From assembly GCA_900660155.1 (NCBI GenBank), contig CABFPE010000198.1, positions 359,383 through 423,382 of the forward strand: a stretch of 64,000 bases of DNA. The letters run 5' to 3'. Under the pieces are notes generated by a model that worked only from the letters and a program-made list of their open reading frames with translations, did not search any database and was not told the DNA's origin. Source of the stretch: Hofstenia miamia (lineage: Eukaryota > Xenacoelomorpha > Acoela > Hofsteniidae). A program made the position numbers and the translations under genes. Below, one piece after another: positions 25,131 to 37,625 of the stretch. The stretch's first letter is position 1. Every line of letters begins with the position of its first letter.

Positions 25131-25294
25131 ACCTTGGAAATCTTACATTGCTGTTCCTAGTTTCTCTGGGACCTAACACTGGTAGAGGCACATGATGGAG
25201 GGCCAGGACTAGAGAGGGTTATCAAGTCACTGTGAGGTGTTTGAATGTTAGTACTTAAGTTAGCAAAAGGCACTCTGTACTTACTTGACTCCTT

Positions 25295-25425
25295 GGATTC
25301 ATGAGGGTCTATTTGGCACCCTAAGTAGTCATCTGAGGTCTGCACCTGAGGGGCTATTTGGCGCCCCAAGTAGTTGCAGGATTCACACTCCTGAGGGGCT
25401 ATTTGGTGCCCCAAGTAGTCATGTA
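25295..25425 (-). repeat. three 45-bp tandem repeats in element B2
   Basis: GAGGGGCTATTTGG-type phrases (plus strand) recur at about 25302, 25347 and 25392, giving coded units YLGHQIAPQ, YLGRQIAPQ and YLGCQIDP of 15 residues. Same place, count and period as in B1. Confidence 0.82.
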
Positions 25426-25853
25426 GTCTGCTACTCAAGTCCTCCTGTGTTTTTCCTCTCTTGCAGGATATGCTCTCCTCTGCTCAATGAGGGGTGTCAT
25501 CTTGGCTCTGTTCATTGCAGGGGTTATGTCTTTGCCTCTCTCGTCTTCTCACAGGCAGCTGGTTCTTGGTTCATTTCATCTGATATCACTTGGTTTCTAA
25601 ACATAAAGATTAATTAAGTTCCCAATCTTGAGTATTTAAGGGATCTAAATACTCTTAGTCCCTAACTCTACATTTGGGCAAAATATGAGTAGCAGTAATG
25701 TTGCTACTATTACCAGACCTCAGAGAGGTCATCATACTCACACTTGGTGAGGTTAGTATATTTCTCAAGTTCATTCACTCTGTCATCAACAAGTGAAAAT
25801 TCACTATTAGGGTTGATGATGACATTGCTAATATCTTTAACAGTTTGTTGGAG

Positions 25854-26800
25854 TCATTGGAAATGGATTACTCTCCCATTATTCAATAAATATCTATGGT
25901 GATCTAACACCTTTGTAATGGTAAACGGCCACTGCCAATTGGTAGCAAGTTTCCTCACTTGATTTGCATCAGTGATATGGCAGGGAAAATATGCAAAAAC
26001 TTTGTTACAAACCTTGTGAGGCTCACCATACAGTTTGCATTTGAAATTTAACCACTGATGGATAACAGATTGATTAGTGTTCCAACAGATAGTTAAGTGT
26101 ACTTTTTGAAATTCATGTAACATACAATTCACAAAATTCTCTAATGTGGGTTTATTATAATCTGGAAATATAATGGAAAGGGGCATACTCACCTCTTGGC
26201 CAAACATGGCCTTAAAGGAGCTGACCTTAGTAGTGGTATGCACAGTGGTGTTATAGAAATAGTCCACTGCCTCAATGATGCATTTTCAATTTCTGCATGC
26301 TTCTCAGGCAAGGGAAACTCAGATTAGTTTGATAACAGTGTGGTTGAGTCTTTCAACAACTCCTTTGGACTGTGGGTGATACACAGTGGTGAACTCATGG
26401 AGTATCTCAAGCTCCTTCATCAAGGTTTCCATAAGGTGGTTTTCACAATCTGAAATTAGGCACTCCATGGGCTCAAACTTAAGAACCCATTCCTTGACCA
26501 CTTTCTCTCCAATAACCTCAGTGGTGGTGCTGTCAAGGGGGATGAGTTGAGCATACTTGGTAAAATGGTTGATAAGCACAAGGAGGTACTGGTACCCCTC
26601 CTCATTGCAGGAGAGCTTCTTGATGTCCATATGGACAGCTCTGCTATGCAGCTCTGCTTGCTGCTCAGGAAAATATCTGGCTCCTTGCAACAGACAAGTG
26701 GTGCATTGATTGATTACATCCTGCAATGTGGCTCTAATACCAATAGTTACATATCTTGCATTAAATGTTCACTTGGTTTGAATGAATCTTTTGTACCAAA
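25854..26800 (-). pseudogene. element B2 integrase, fossil
   Basis: CTTCLLQGARYFPEQQ (zinc-domain end), MECLISDCENH, VYHPQSKGVVERLNH and DYFYNTTVHTTTK appear in order. These match B1's integrase and the Ty3/gypsy pattern. A C-terminal ATNWQWPFTITKV follows. Confidence 0.87.
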
Positions 26801-26935
26801 TCTCTTCAAAAGTATGTGGGAACTGCCAGCTGACTATTTTGGCTCTGTGTGTAAAGTAGGCCTGCATCAGTTTGTTTCCAACTATAGTGCCTGAAATACC
26901 TGTTGGCAATGGGGCTGAGGATGTAGTTGTCATTT

Positions 26936-27620
26936 TCAGCTTAGCAAAATCTTGCTTAACACTTTTTGGTGACACTGGTGGTGTATGATCTCTGTTTTGG
27001 TAATCTCTTCCTTCACTAAGATAGGGAGGATCTTGTTCCCATGTTGATCTGCATTGATTTTGGGCAGACACTCATAGTCACTGTAAGGGATAAAACTGAA
27101 TGGTGTTTTCTCTCCATTCAGGTTCTGGAGATCATGCTTGTAGCTAGGGAGAGCAGTCCAATAGTCTGTGTTGTTGTGCAGTCTCCCTGGACAGTGTTTA
27201 ATTGAAAAGGTAAAATCATTCAAGTACTTGATCCACTGGGTGACAATATTAGATTTGTCCCCAGAGAATTTCTTCAGCCATGCCAGTGCTGAGTCATTGG
27301 TGCACACAGTGAACTGTTGGCCCAGAATGAAAAAACAAAACTTTTTCAAAGTCTTGACTAAAGCAAGCATTTCTGACTTGGTCATGCCAAAATTTTGCTC
27401 AGCATTTCAGAGCTTGCACTAAAATATTGGATGGGGCACTCTTTGCCATCCATGACCTGACTAAGCATGCCACTGATAACAATGGAACTGGCATTACAGT
27501 TGATAAGGAATTCCTTTGAATAATCTGGTGTGTTTAAGCTGGGAATTATTCTAAGTTCTTTCTTAACATTATTGAGCTCTTCCTGCTTGACCCAGCTTTA
27601 TTTAAATTCAACATTGCACC
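26936..27620 (-). pseudogene. element B2 RNase H region, fossil
   Basis: MTKSEMLALVKTLKKF, VCTNDSALAWLKKF and SIKHCPGRLHNNTDY form the RNase H second half. The first half lies upstream, toward 27620. Matches B1 10650-11300. Confidence 0.82.
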
Positions 27621-27639
27621 ACAGTAGGTTGGAGATGTG

Positions 27640-29000
27640 CTTGGTTTTATTAGCTAACTCCAAGATGAAGGCACCATAGTAATTCAAGAATCCCATAAAG
27701 CATTTCACATCCTTATGAGAATGGGGGAATTTTGATTTTATCAAGATGGTCCTTGCATTGTTCTTGATGGAAATGTGACCAGGTTCAAGGATTCTTCTGA
27801 GAAAGGTGACACAAGTTTGTAACAGAGAACACTTATTCCTATTGACTCAAAGGCAAGACTCATGTAACAAGCTGAGGGTGCATCCAAGCCTTACCAAATG
27901 CTCAGAGAAAGTGTTACTAGTGATGATAATATCATCCATATGGGCTGTTATGCTGGGCTAAAGTACATTGGCACCATTTCTAATTATGTGGGTAACATAG
28001 CACTGAAACATTGCAGGGGCATTGCAGAGCCCAAAGGCCATATACTTCCACTCAAAGAGTCCATAGGGAGTTATAAAGGCAGTCTTCAGAATATCAGTGG
28101 GCTTCATTATCACCTGCCAATAAGCCTTGCACAGGTCAAAACAGCTGAATAACTTGTATCAACGATCATCATAAAGGAGATCCTCAATGCATGGCAGTGG
28201 GTATGCATCTTTTACTGTAACATTGTTAAGCTTTCTAAAGTCAACACAGAGGCAATACTTGTTGCCCTGTTTAATGAAGACAGTGGGAGCCATGTAGGGA
28301 CTANNNNNNNNNNNNNNNNNNNNNTAACATAGCACTGAAACATTGCAGGGGCATTGCAGAGCCCAAAGGCCATATACTTCCACTCAAAGAGTCCATAGGG
28401 AGTTATAAAGGCAGTCTTCAGAATATCAGTGGGCTTCATTATCACCTGCCAATAAGCCTTGCACAGGTCAAAACAGCTGAATAACTTGTATCAACTATCA
28501 TCATAAAGGAGATCCTCAATGCATGGCAGTGGGTATGCATCTTTTACTGTAACATTGTTAAGCTTTCTAAAGTCAACACAGAGGCAATACTTGTTGCCCT
28601 GTTTAATGAAGACAGTGGGAGCCATGTAGGGACTATTGCTAGCTTAGATAATGCCACTTTCTATGAGGTCACTCAAGATCTTTTTATACTCTTCCCAAAG
28701 GTTTTCTGGTACTCTCCTGATGGGCAAGAAAATTGGATGATCATTATTGGCTACAATGGAATTCTGTTCTCCAATGGCCTGGCCAACACTGATCAAACCA
28801 TAATTAAAGACATCATAATGCTGTCAGAGCAGATGAGAAAGCCACTCACACTCCTGAGCACTAACATGCAGATGTGTCTGCTCATTAACAATGGGGATCT
28901 GAACATTGTCACTTGGCTCCACCAGATTGTGGATAGCTGTTAAGATTGGTGTGCAGGTGGAGTCCTGAAATTCCAGACAAACCAGAGTTGTAACTAGCCT
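27640..29000 (-). pseudogene. element B2 reverse transcriptase, fossil, with assembly gap inside
   Basis: Phrases SPYMAPTVFIKQGNKY, VDFRKLNNVTVKDAYP and PYGLFEWKYMAFGLCN with PAMFQ show Ty3-type RT. A run of Ns (28304-28324) sits between two nearly identical 311-bp copies of this RT segment, so the length here is not reliable. Confidence 0.85.
27993..28635. repeat. 311-bp direct duplication around an N-gap (likely assembly artefact)
   Basis: 27993-28303 and 28325-28635 are the same 311 bp with one base difference seen. They abut the N-run exactly. This is the pattern of two overlapping contig ends or haplotypes placed side by side. Confidence 0.85.
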
Positions 29001-29179
29001 CAGTTGAACAGATCTATTTTAACCAAAGAATCAGAACTATTTAGAACAGTAACACATGTTTTTCCTTTAGAGATGAGACAAAGATCAGGGGAGAAGTTAA
29101 TTCCATGGAAGTGTTTTCCCTTAAATCCAGAAATCATAACATCTCCAGTGTAGACAGATTTGGTGGTGATGGAAGCACA

Positions 29180-29659
29180 TCACCAATGATGAGGCTCCAT
29201 GGTCATGCATTCAGAAAAGCTCAAATAGATGTCTTGGCTGGGGATGATAGTAAGCTCTTGCCAACATTCACTTTCTCTGATGGAGATGGTGTTATTACCA
29301 TAATTGATAATGCATGAATTCTGCTTGAGAAAGTTGTTTCCCAAAATTATGTCATACAGTAGCTGTTGACTGCAAGTATCAATGACAATTAGATCAACAA
29401 TGAATAGCTCCTGCCAAATGCATAACTCTAGGTTTGGTATGTGACCTTTGAGTGAGAGTGGAAGTCCAGAGGCATCCAGCAGATGTGCAGTAGACAGAAG
29501 TAGGTTGTTCCATGACAGGCACAGCTTAGAGCTACAGGATTCACTGATGATTGAGGCTGAGGCCTTGGTATTGATGGTGACATTTACCAGGGATCCATTT
29601 GTATTGACTGGGATTACATTAGTACACAGCAGCAAAGTGATTACCAAAGTGTTGTGCAC
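29180..29659 (-). pseudogene. element B2 aspartic protease, fossil
   Basis: This 159-codon open segment has VTINTKASASIIS at the active-site position and YDIILGNNFLKQN as the second landmark. It aligns with B1 9463-9835. Confidence 0.8.
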
Positions 29660-29749
29660 ACGTTTTCAGGAGGCAGTGCTCTGACTAGTTTGACTGGGTA
29701 GCTAAGCCACAGGTGACTCAGGAAAACATTCTTGGTCTCTATGCTCATT

Positions 29750-31317
29750 AATGATGAAACCTTCACAATCAGTGACTAGATGAATAACCACTTGGCACTG
29801 AGATTTAATATGCCCTTTCTATCTGCAATGGAAACAATGAGTCTGCTCAAGTTCTATTTTCACAGTGGAAGTGATGGTGCTCAAAGAGGTAGGAGACTTT
29901 GGTAAAGAAGAACCAGCTTTTAGGTCTCTGGCATCCTTATCAATATGAGTAGTGTTGTGCAACATATATATGATGCTTATGGCTTAGCAGATAATTAAAC
30001 TGAGATCATCATCAGGATCACACTTGAGCTGAAGGCAACTTTGAATGTTAGGCAGGAAGCCTTAGCAGATGTATGAAAAATGATCATGCTTCAAATACTC
30101 AGGGGTGAGCTTGCTTAAATGGAACAGCCTTTCTACTTGTGTGATGTATGTGCAAACATCATCACCTTTTTTGAACAAGAGATCACAAAGTAGTGTTTTG
30201 TACTGATATTTGATATGGGGGGAATTGTAATGGTCCTCAAAATATCCAATAAGAAGTGGATAACTAGTCTTCACATCTCAATCTAGCATCATGTACTGAT
30301 TGTACATGAGACCTTTAAGGTAGGTGGGGAATTGAGCAACAGCTGTGTCCTGTGTAGCTTTGTACTGCTGCATGGTTAACTCAAAGAGAAAGAACCATTC
30401 TTCAAAAGATTGAGAAATTTCATCAATCTTTCCAGTGAATTTAGGTAATATTGAATGACAATTAAACAAGTTAGCAGTATCAGCTCAAGCAGCAGTCGTG
30501 GGCAGGATCAATTAAGTAAAGCAAGGGCCACTCTTAAGAGCAGATGTGGAATAATTGCATGACTGTGATGGAGTAGTTGGAGTCATACCAGTAGAGGTAA
30601 CACCTTTGTTTACAGGTGCAGGAGGCAAACTGTCACACTTGGCACAGACAAAATTGGAGCAGCAATTGTGGTTAGCATGGGAACCTGAGTCAAAACTGAC
30701 TGTGTGAAGGTGTGCTCTCCAGTGGTGAAAGAGGTAGCAGGGGTAACAAATTGTGGCATAACTGGTGTAGAAGTGGAGACAATGGGGCTGCTCAGAAGGC
30801 AAGCAGAAATCATTTTGGAGATTTGCTCTGAAAGATGTTCAGAGCAATTGTCCAACACATCCTGTAGAACACTGTTAGTGATATACTTGGAAGGGCTAGA
30901 CTGGGGAGGTAATGAATGAGGCAGGCTGCTCTGGCACAGCAGATAAGTAGGCAGAGGCATTGCCAAGGTCTGGAGTTGGATCTCCAGAGCATTAATCAAA
31001 TCAATGAAACAATGCTCCCTCAGTTGAGTATCTTGAGAACATTCTTGCATTTCAGCTTGAAATGAATCTAGGTGTTGCTCACAAGCAAGGGGTCAGCTAG
31101 TTTCTTTGGCCAAGGCAGTGTGAAGTTGATCAATTTCAGAGTTCTGAGGGTTCAGAATCAGCAGTGTCCATGGGAGAATGGAGTAAGGATCAAATGACAA
31201 TGGAGAAGTAATAGAACTAATTCCAACAGTGTGAGGAGCAATGTTCAGGCTGCTAATGCTCACACTGGGGAGACCCTGAGTGGGAGTCCCATTATGAGAT
31301 AAAACACTAAATTCCAT
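29750..31317 (-). pseudogene. element B2 gag region, fossil
   Basis: A capsid-like block at 30062-30469 (EEWFFLFELTMQQYK and VCTYITQVERLFHLSKL), a CCHC knuckle near 29805-29850, and a Ser/Pro-rich start at 31093-31317 (NGTPTQGLPSVS, also in B1). Broken. Confidence 0.8.
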
Positions 31318-31839
31318 TTATCAAAAAGACCAGTGAGAAAAACAGTAAGAAAAATTCAAAAAACAATTCCAACAATTTGAGAGGGATTCTATCCAGGTTC
31401 AGAGAAATAGAAGCTAATAACAGTAACAGCATGGTGTAGGGTATGGTATTAAATCCACATTCTAGAAGAATGAGACTACAACAAGGTAACAACCAAAACA
31501 AGTAAGAATAACATCAAAGCTTGGCAATAGCTTCAAAAGCACAGAACTGCAGTAAAATAACATATGAGGCAAATTTATGAATCAATTGGTAGTGAAGTTG
31601 ATTCACTGCCAGGGGAAACAACTATCCTGGCTGGCTCACACGAAAGAGAAAGAACAAAACCAAATATGATATAGAAACAGTAACAGCTCAGCACTATGTC
31701 ACAATCACCAGGCAAAAATTAGATGACTGCTTTGGTATGTATGCAAGCTTCATGATCAGAGTTCATCTCCAGGCATTGATTCACCTGCACACTTCAACAG
31801 AATAGAGTAGAAAGTTCAACTGGCACCCTAATTTGTCCA

Positions 31840-31859
31840 GAATCACGTCAGGGTCACCA
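31840..31859 (-). other. element B2 primer binding site
   Basis: Minus-strand TGGTGACCCTGACGTGATTC next to the LTR end, nearly the same as in B1. Confidence 0.72.
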
Positions 31860-32758
31860 TATAGAATTGCAGAGAGCTCTGGCTACTCTAGCAGTACTGG
31901 GTAACTCAAGAGTTTAGATCAAAGGTTGAAAAGTCTACCATAGCAGAGAGTGACCTGCATTCCAACAGAAAACATACATTGGTGGTTCACTGATTTTTGC
32001 CTAACAAATAAAGAAATTCCATTCCAAAAAGAACTTCAGCAGTAACCAATTCACATGGCATCACACTGAAGCCATCCTTACTTGCCAAGGTGCTAATTGT
32101 GTGTCTCAAGTATTAATTTCTAGCTCAATAAACAATTTATCTCAGAGTTCTCTTATCTCAGCTCATGTAAATAAATAATAAGTAACAAGTACATAATTGC
32201 TTTGCATTCACATTCACCAACAGCATAGAATATTTGCAAAGTAAATTATTAAGTGCATGTATGAACAGATCAAATAAAAGATATTATTTCCTATTATTCA
32301 CCATTAAGGAGCTATTTGCAGTTTCCTCCCAAATTGTTGCATGGATCTTAAGCAATAGTTATCATCAACAAATCTTTAATGACAAATCCAAAGGGGTTTA
32401 ATAGATAAATAATTGAAAAGACCAAACACAGTAGAAGGAAGCCAAATTTATTGTGCACTTTGCTACAGTGACTCAGATATTTATTACAAAATCTGTAACT
32501 TATTACCTGAATTGTTTACAATTTCAAAGCACAATTTCCCTCACAAAGTTAAAACAATCAATCACACATAATTCAAATTGAGGGGAAAAATACTAACACT
32601 ATCAAATAACTACACTCAAAATTCAAATAATCAGTTAAAAGAAATTGATACAAATAGATAGCAGTGAATCAAGAAATCAAAACGTCAAAAAGATGCAACA
32701 CTATTTTAGAGTGCCAAAATAATAAGATCGAAAAAATTAAACCCTGAGTGACTTTACA
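31860..32758 (-). repeat. element B2 5' LTR (about 899 bp)
   Basis: Minus-strand start TGTAAAGTCACTCAGGG at 32758, similar to B1's LTR start at 6344. The end lies at the primer site. The two LTRs agree in length (884 and 899 bp) but have diverged a lot. Confidence 0.65.
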
Positions 32759-33051
32759 GGAGTGATGTCACCTCTAATCATATAGTTAATAATTTACAGG
32801 GTTATTTAGTTTGCATGTCTTATTTTATTACATGTGCACACTTGTTTTTTGTTAATATATGTGACAGTGCATAGTCATTGATTCATATACTTTTACAAGT
32901 GACTTACTTATTTTATGTGACCAATTTAGTTTGCATGTTTTACTTTACTTTACACATGTTAATATACATTAGCTGACTATTACATTATGATATTACAACA
33001 TCTGCTGACTAATGAATAATTTTCCAAAAAAATTCCATATTATTTAAGTTA
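32759..33051. other. AT-rich spacer with a weak repeated phrase
   Basis: TTTAGTTTGCATGT occurs twice (about 32806 and 32927). No coding sequence seen. Confidence 0.4.
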
Positions 33052-33243
33052 ACTACACCTTTTTCCAATTAAATTGGCACAACTAACATTCAATTTGTCA
33101 CAACTAACATTTAAATTGGCACAACTAACTTTTAATTTGTCACAATTGTAAATCATAAATTTAATTACTAATCTTTATTGTTTTAGGGGTATTAAAACAA
33201 AGGATTTGTCTTTTCCGCTTAATTGGAGGGATTTTTAAATTTT
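33052..33243 (+). repeat. left terminal inverted repeat
   Basis: Contains three full 21-bp units plus one divergent unit, then TTTTAGGGGTATTAAAAC and AATTGGAGGGATTTTT. Pairs with 33967-34179. Confidence 0.85.
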
Positions 33244-33309
33244 GCAAAGTTTCAACAAAAACATGAAGACAAACATTTAACATATATTGAAACAAAAATA
33301 ACAAGCAAC

Positions 33310-33764
33310 AATTTCAACCAACTGTCATGTCATCCATTCATTGTGAGGCCCCTAGATGTTGATGCATGTTGTTGTATGCAGCCATACAAGTAGCAGGTGT
33401 TATAACCTGTATGGCACCATCTGCTACTTCTTCCAAAATCCGTGTCCAATACTCCACCATTGTAATTTCTAAAACATGGTGGGCATTCGGATTTATTATT
33501 TCATTGTACCTTTGTGAGAGCCTTTTTTTATTTCACTCTTAAAAACTGACCAACAGTTTTCAATCCCTGCATTACGTTAGTGAAAATTTTTTGCTTGTTG
33601 CCACCTTGCTTTTCATAATCAGCTTTGCAAGAGGATGCCAGACGATATGCTGTTTGTCTTGAAACTCCATTATTGGCTGCCAAACTTATAAAATCCTCAT
33701 TATTAATCGCTGCCTCAATGACTCATTGTCTTTCTTGCAAAGGTGTTTTTGTGTATTTTGGCAT
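33310..33764 (-). pseudogene. transposase N-terminal remnant with helix-turn-helix
   Basis: From an ATG at 33764 the minus strand reads MPKYTKTPLQERQ, then NNGVSRQTAYRLASS, a helix-turn-helix recognition pattern like those at the front of DNA-transposon transposases. Stop codons interrupt the frame (after MPKYTKTPLQERQ and again further down). A second clean stretch (MVEYWTRILEEVADG) lies near 33455-33340 in another frame. No catalytic core remains inside the inverted repeats. The family is unresolved, with Tc1/IS630-like one option. Confidence 0.55.
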
Positions 33765-33966
33765 TTGTATAAATGAAAAATTATTTAGTTTGTTTTGATA
33801 TATATACATATATATCAATGCCTTTTTTATAAATATATATTCGTATATATTACTTAATATGACTTAATAAATATAATTTGTTTTCAATGTGTATATATGC
33901 AGTTGTCAGAGGAGTGGGTTTGATTCCTAATTAAAAAAAAACATTCTAATTTTTGGACAAGAAGAT

Positions 33967-34179
33967 CAAATTGAAAAATCCCTCCAATTAAGTGGAAAAG
34001 ACAAATCCTTTGTTTTAATACCCCTAAAACAATAAAGATTAGTAATTAAATTTATGATTTACAATTGTGCCAATTTAAATGTTAGTTGTGACAAATTGAA
34101 AGTTAGTTGTGACAAATTGAATGTTAGTTGTGACAATTTAAATGTTAGTTGTGCCAATTTAATTGGAAAAAGGTGTAGT
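33967..34179 (-). repeat. right terminal inverted repeat, one unit longer
   Basis: Four full 21-bp units (34081, 34102, 34123, 34144) plus one divergent unit. The arm is 21 bp longer than the left arm, which equals one unit. Confidence 0.85.
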
Positions 34180-36166
34180 CTATCTATATATTCACTACAA
34201 TTTTTTAGTTTCATTTTCACTAATAGATAAATGTAGTTTTCACTAATACACAACAAGAAATAATTTTTTTCAAACAATTACATGTGTTTGAAAATTGAAC
34301 TTTTGCTTTTAAAAACAATAAGATGTAAATTGTTATCTGCTAAAACTTAATAACAAATGCCATTTTTTCAGGAACTTCATTACATGCAAAGGGTTACAAT
34401 TCATTTTTCAAATATGTTGCTCCACGTCATTGTAAAAATTCTTGCATTAAATTTATTTTCACTAATATCCAATATACAAAATGGACAAAATATTTGCCCT
34501 ACTTAAACATTACAAGCATATAAAATATAGACTTACATGATAAAGACAATTTTGTTTTCCAAAAAATTATACATGCAATGCCATTAGTAGGATTTATACA
34601 TATACATGCTGCTTTCATTAATACACTTTTATTACATTAGTTTTACACAATGGTCTTTTCTTTGCATTTCTTTTTGGTTTATATGGATTTCTGGGGTTGT
34701 ACACATTTATAGACTGTTACATATTTTGTTGACTTTGCATGTTTTTTAGTTTTATTTGGCTTATGACTCTTGCATGGCTGTATAAATTTGCATCGTTTTG
34801 TGCTTTCCAATAACTTTGTCAACTTTACACATCTTTTTTCAGTTTATTTTAATATTTAACCTTAATGTATGCTGAAAGTACTTTTAGATTATCTTTATCA
34901 ATCTAGGAATAAAGCAAACCTTTCATATAGTTGTTATTCTAATTATCACACTATAATTTTGCTTTTCTAAACAAAATATTTCAAGTCACTACATTTTTCA
35001 ATCCAGAATGCAAATAATTATTAACTATTGTATGTAAACTATTATATATATATATATGTAATAATAATATTTTTAGGATATTTAAAGTGTTTTTATAAAC
35101 ACTATATTGTTTCTAACACAAATATATATATTTCAAACAGTTAATTTAACATACAATACAATGGAATTATTTTCATGAAAAAAATATATTTAAGAATTAA
35201 CTACTATATTACAAATGGTAAATATTGATATAGCAGCCATTAGCAATAGATATAAACTCTTTTATTACATCACAGGTATTAGCAATAGTAAATACATCAT
35301 CACTGTAGTTGAACATAGACTATGAACCTGTGAACAGCAGGAACACCTCAAACCAATAGCAAATAAGTAATGGGATTAGCAAACAAAACCTTAATTTTCT
35401 CTAAATATACCAAAAATTGATGCCTGGCACCCTTTTTCGTGATTTTCATCCCAAAATATATAAAATAAGTGTCTTTTAAAAAAAATCAAAATTTCGTGAA
35501 ACTCCCCCATTGCATGAATTAATATAAACATTTATCCCTTTGGAACAATATCAAACAAATTCTGTATAAGGCTATTACTACATGTATGAAGAAAATTCAT
35601 GTCCCTGCGACAACAGCAATTGGCTTTTAGCGAGATAGGTATTCGTTTCAAGTACCAACCCTGGGGGAAGTGAGACAGACCCATAATATTACAGACCCTG
35701 TATAATACAAATAATATTTAAACACAACAGCGATATATGGGGAGAGGTAACTCCGATTTTTCAAAAAATTATTAATATTTTTAATATAGCATTTATATCT
35801 TTCTCAGCCAATCATGTTGCAGTATTATTGTAACATATCTATGCGATTTAGCAATGATTCATTAATGTAACTTGGATTCTTGGAATATAATAGACAAAAC
35901 AATTTCTTTGATTATACTTGTATGTATTTTTGGAATACCTTAAAAGGTTCTTCATTAATGCAAGCATTAAATTTACTGCGTACCCAATTTATGCAAAAAT
36001 ATATACATAAATGTAAATAGATACGCTGTGTCAAACCTAATTTTTGGAGTTACTCCGTGTCATGGTATATAGTTATAGATATACTTGGTCCTGTTTTAGC
36101 CCGGAGAAAAATATGAGATAAACTGAAAAAGTAATAATGTCCCGGTTTTTATAATGAGGGTTACAT
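34180..36166. other. AT-rich non-coding sequence
   Basis: About 2 kb, very A/T-rich with a short (TA)n near 35043-35058. No gene, repeat pair or coding pattern recognised. Confidence 0.5.
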
Positions 36167-36469
36167 CAGGGGCGGATCCAGGAATAAATTTCGGGAGGGG
36201 GGGTCTTAATGATGCAGGAAGTAGTTCAACTATATAAGCCCTACAGACGATTTTTACATACTCTCTATCTACTTGGTTTATATATATTATCATGATTGTA
36301 AGTAAAGCAAAAGCTGACAATAAATCTAATTTTAAGAGAACACTAAACATTAAAAAAATCTTTTCCCCTAATGATCTGACAGTGCAAGTGCAATTCAATA
36401 CATTCATATATATTTTTTGAATAGTAAGTTAAACAAATTGAATATATAATTTCAATTAATCAATCTGTT

Positions 36470-37625
36470 TTACAAAACAATTCCAATGCGCCTGGGATGC
36501 TTTCCGAATTCTTGAATTACATCATCTGTGGAAGGACATAATTCTTTGTGAACACCAAGAATTAATAAATGTTGGAGTCTCTCTTCAGTCATTGTTGTTC
36601 GCAGTGATGATAACACCAAATTTAGTTTGGAAAATATTCTTCCAGGTTCAGCTGTAGTAACACCCATAGTGCAAATAATTTGCAAGAGTTCTTGAATTCT
36701 TGGAAGAGTCACAGACCATTGTTAGGGCGTTTATCTCCATCAACACTTAACCACATGCTTTTCAAATTCATAAATTCTGCTTTAATCTCACTTTCAATAG
36801 AAGAACTAAGTAAAGTAATTAAAGACTGAACGGATTCCCACTCAATATCATTTTTGATTAAGTGTGATGGTATAAAGGGTACAAATCTTAGATATTTGCT
36901 GCTGACGTCCAAACCTTGAAGACAAATCTGATAATAGGGCATCAATGAGGGAAAAATAAACATTAAATTTGTAATGGTCCTCATTATTACTGGAGGGAGC
37001 ATTTTCATGGTGGGAAGATTTCATACAAATTCGACGAGGAGTCATATCCATGCATAAGAAATCTGCTATTCTCAAAATTTCAGCCCATGTTTCATGAAAT
37101 GATTGTTTTAATTCTCTCAGTACATTTTCAACATCAGAAATTAAACTTAGAGCTTTGTTAATATCCTGACTTACAACTTTAAGTTGTGTGACAAGATGCT
37201 TAAACAAACATAATACTTGTTTTAGACAAATTAATGCAAATTAATCAATGAAAATTGCAATAGAAGAGTGTCTTTCCACAAAACGCGTTTCACAAAACAA
37301 TTTCAATTTTCTAGAAAGAGTTTGGATTCGAGGTTCAAACTCATTAAATTTGCAATGGCATTTTGATACACTTGCATTCTTTTGACGCTTTGGTTAAAAA
37401 ATGATGATACTTTTCAAATAATGTCATAGCAATTACCAAAAACAGGTATCTTCTGGGATTGCTAATGCCCATATTCCACAGCTTTTGTCTAGCATTTATG
37501 AGCCCCCTTTGCAATAGCAGGCTCATAAACGCGTTCAACCAGGGCTGCGTGTTGTGCACATGATACAGTATGAGCTTGTCTGGTTTACTGCTACTAACTG
37601 CTTCAGCCGCAAAAATAGTCTATAA
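36470..37625 (-). pseudogene. hAT transposase, C-terminal half (ZMYM/THAP-repressor-like type)
   Basis: The last segment (36470-36712) reads LPRIQELLQIICTMGVTTAEP, GRIFSKLNLVLSSLRTTM, then EERLQHLLILGVH: the hAT C-terminal dimerisation region of the subgroup related to zinc finger MYM-type and '52 kDa repressor' proteins. Upstream segments 36848-37207 and 37210-37345 (CETRFVERHSS, then FKHLVTQLKVVSQDINKALSL) are the middle of the same protein. The frame shifts several times and has stops, for example before the last segment. The enzyme would cut and join transposon ends in the nucleus. The N-terminal zinc-finger part and the first catalytic Asp region were not seen. Confidence 0.8.

Larger units (their letters stand above)
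23155..32758 (-). mobile_element. element B2: second Ty3/gypsy-type element with extra 3' region
   Basis: Same order as B1, on the minus strand: LTR (31860-32758), primer site, gag, protease, RT, RNase H, integrase, 45-bp repeats and extra 3' region, which ends abruptly at about 23155 without a 3' LTR. Many differences from B1 show the two are separate old insertions. An N-gap with duplicated flanks lies inside RT (27993-28635). Broken many times. Confidence 0.85.
33052..34179. mobile_element. 1.13-kb inverted-repeat DNA transposon
   Basis: The ends ACTACACCTTTTTCC and GGAAAAAGGTGTAGT are exact inverted repeats. The inverted arms run about 33052-33243 (192 bp) and 33967-34179 (213 bp) and include TTAGTTGTG/CACAACTAA minisatellite units of 21 bp. 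The inside keeps the start of a helix-turn-helix protein on the minus strand. The superfamily is not certain. The short length suggests an internally deleted, non-autonomous copy. No convincing target duplication was seen. Confidence 0.85.

Noticed and set aside
34059-34277. 72-codon minus-strand frame with repeated LSQLTFNL
   Set aside because: It is the translation of the 21-bp units of a transposon end. The 21-bp period simply keeps the frame open.
36096-36407. 103-codon minus-strand frame with hydrophobic parts
   Set aside because: It spans the hAT end and AT-rich flank, and part reads through the terminal repeat. Not a gene.
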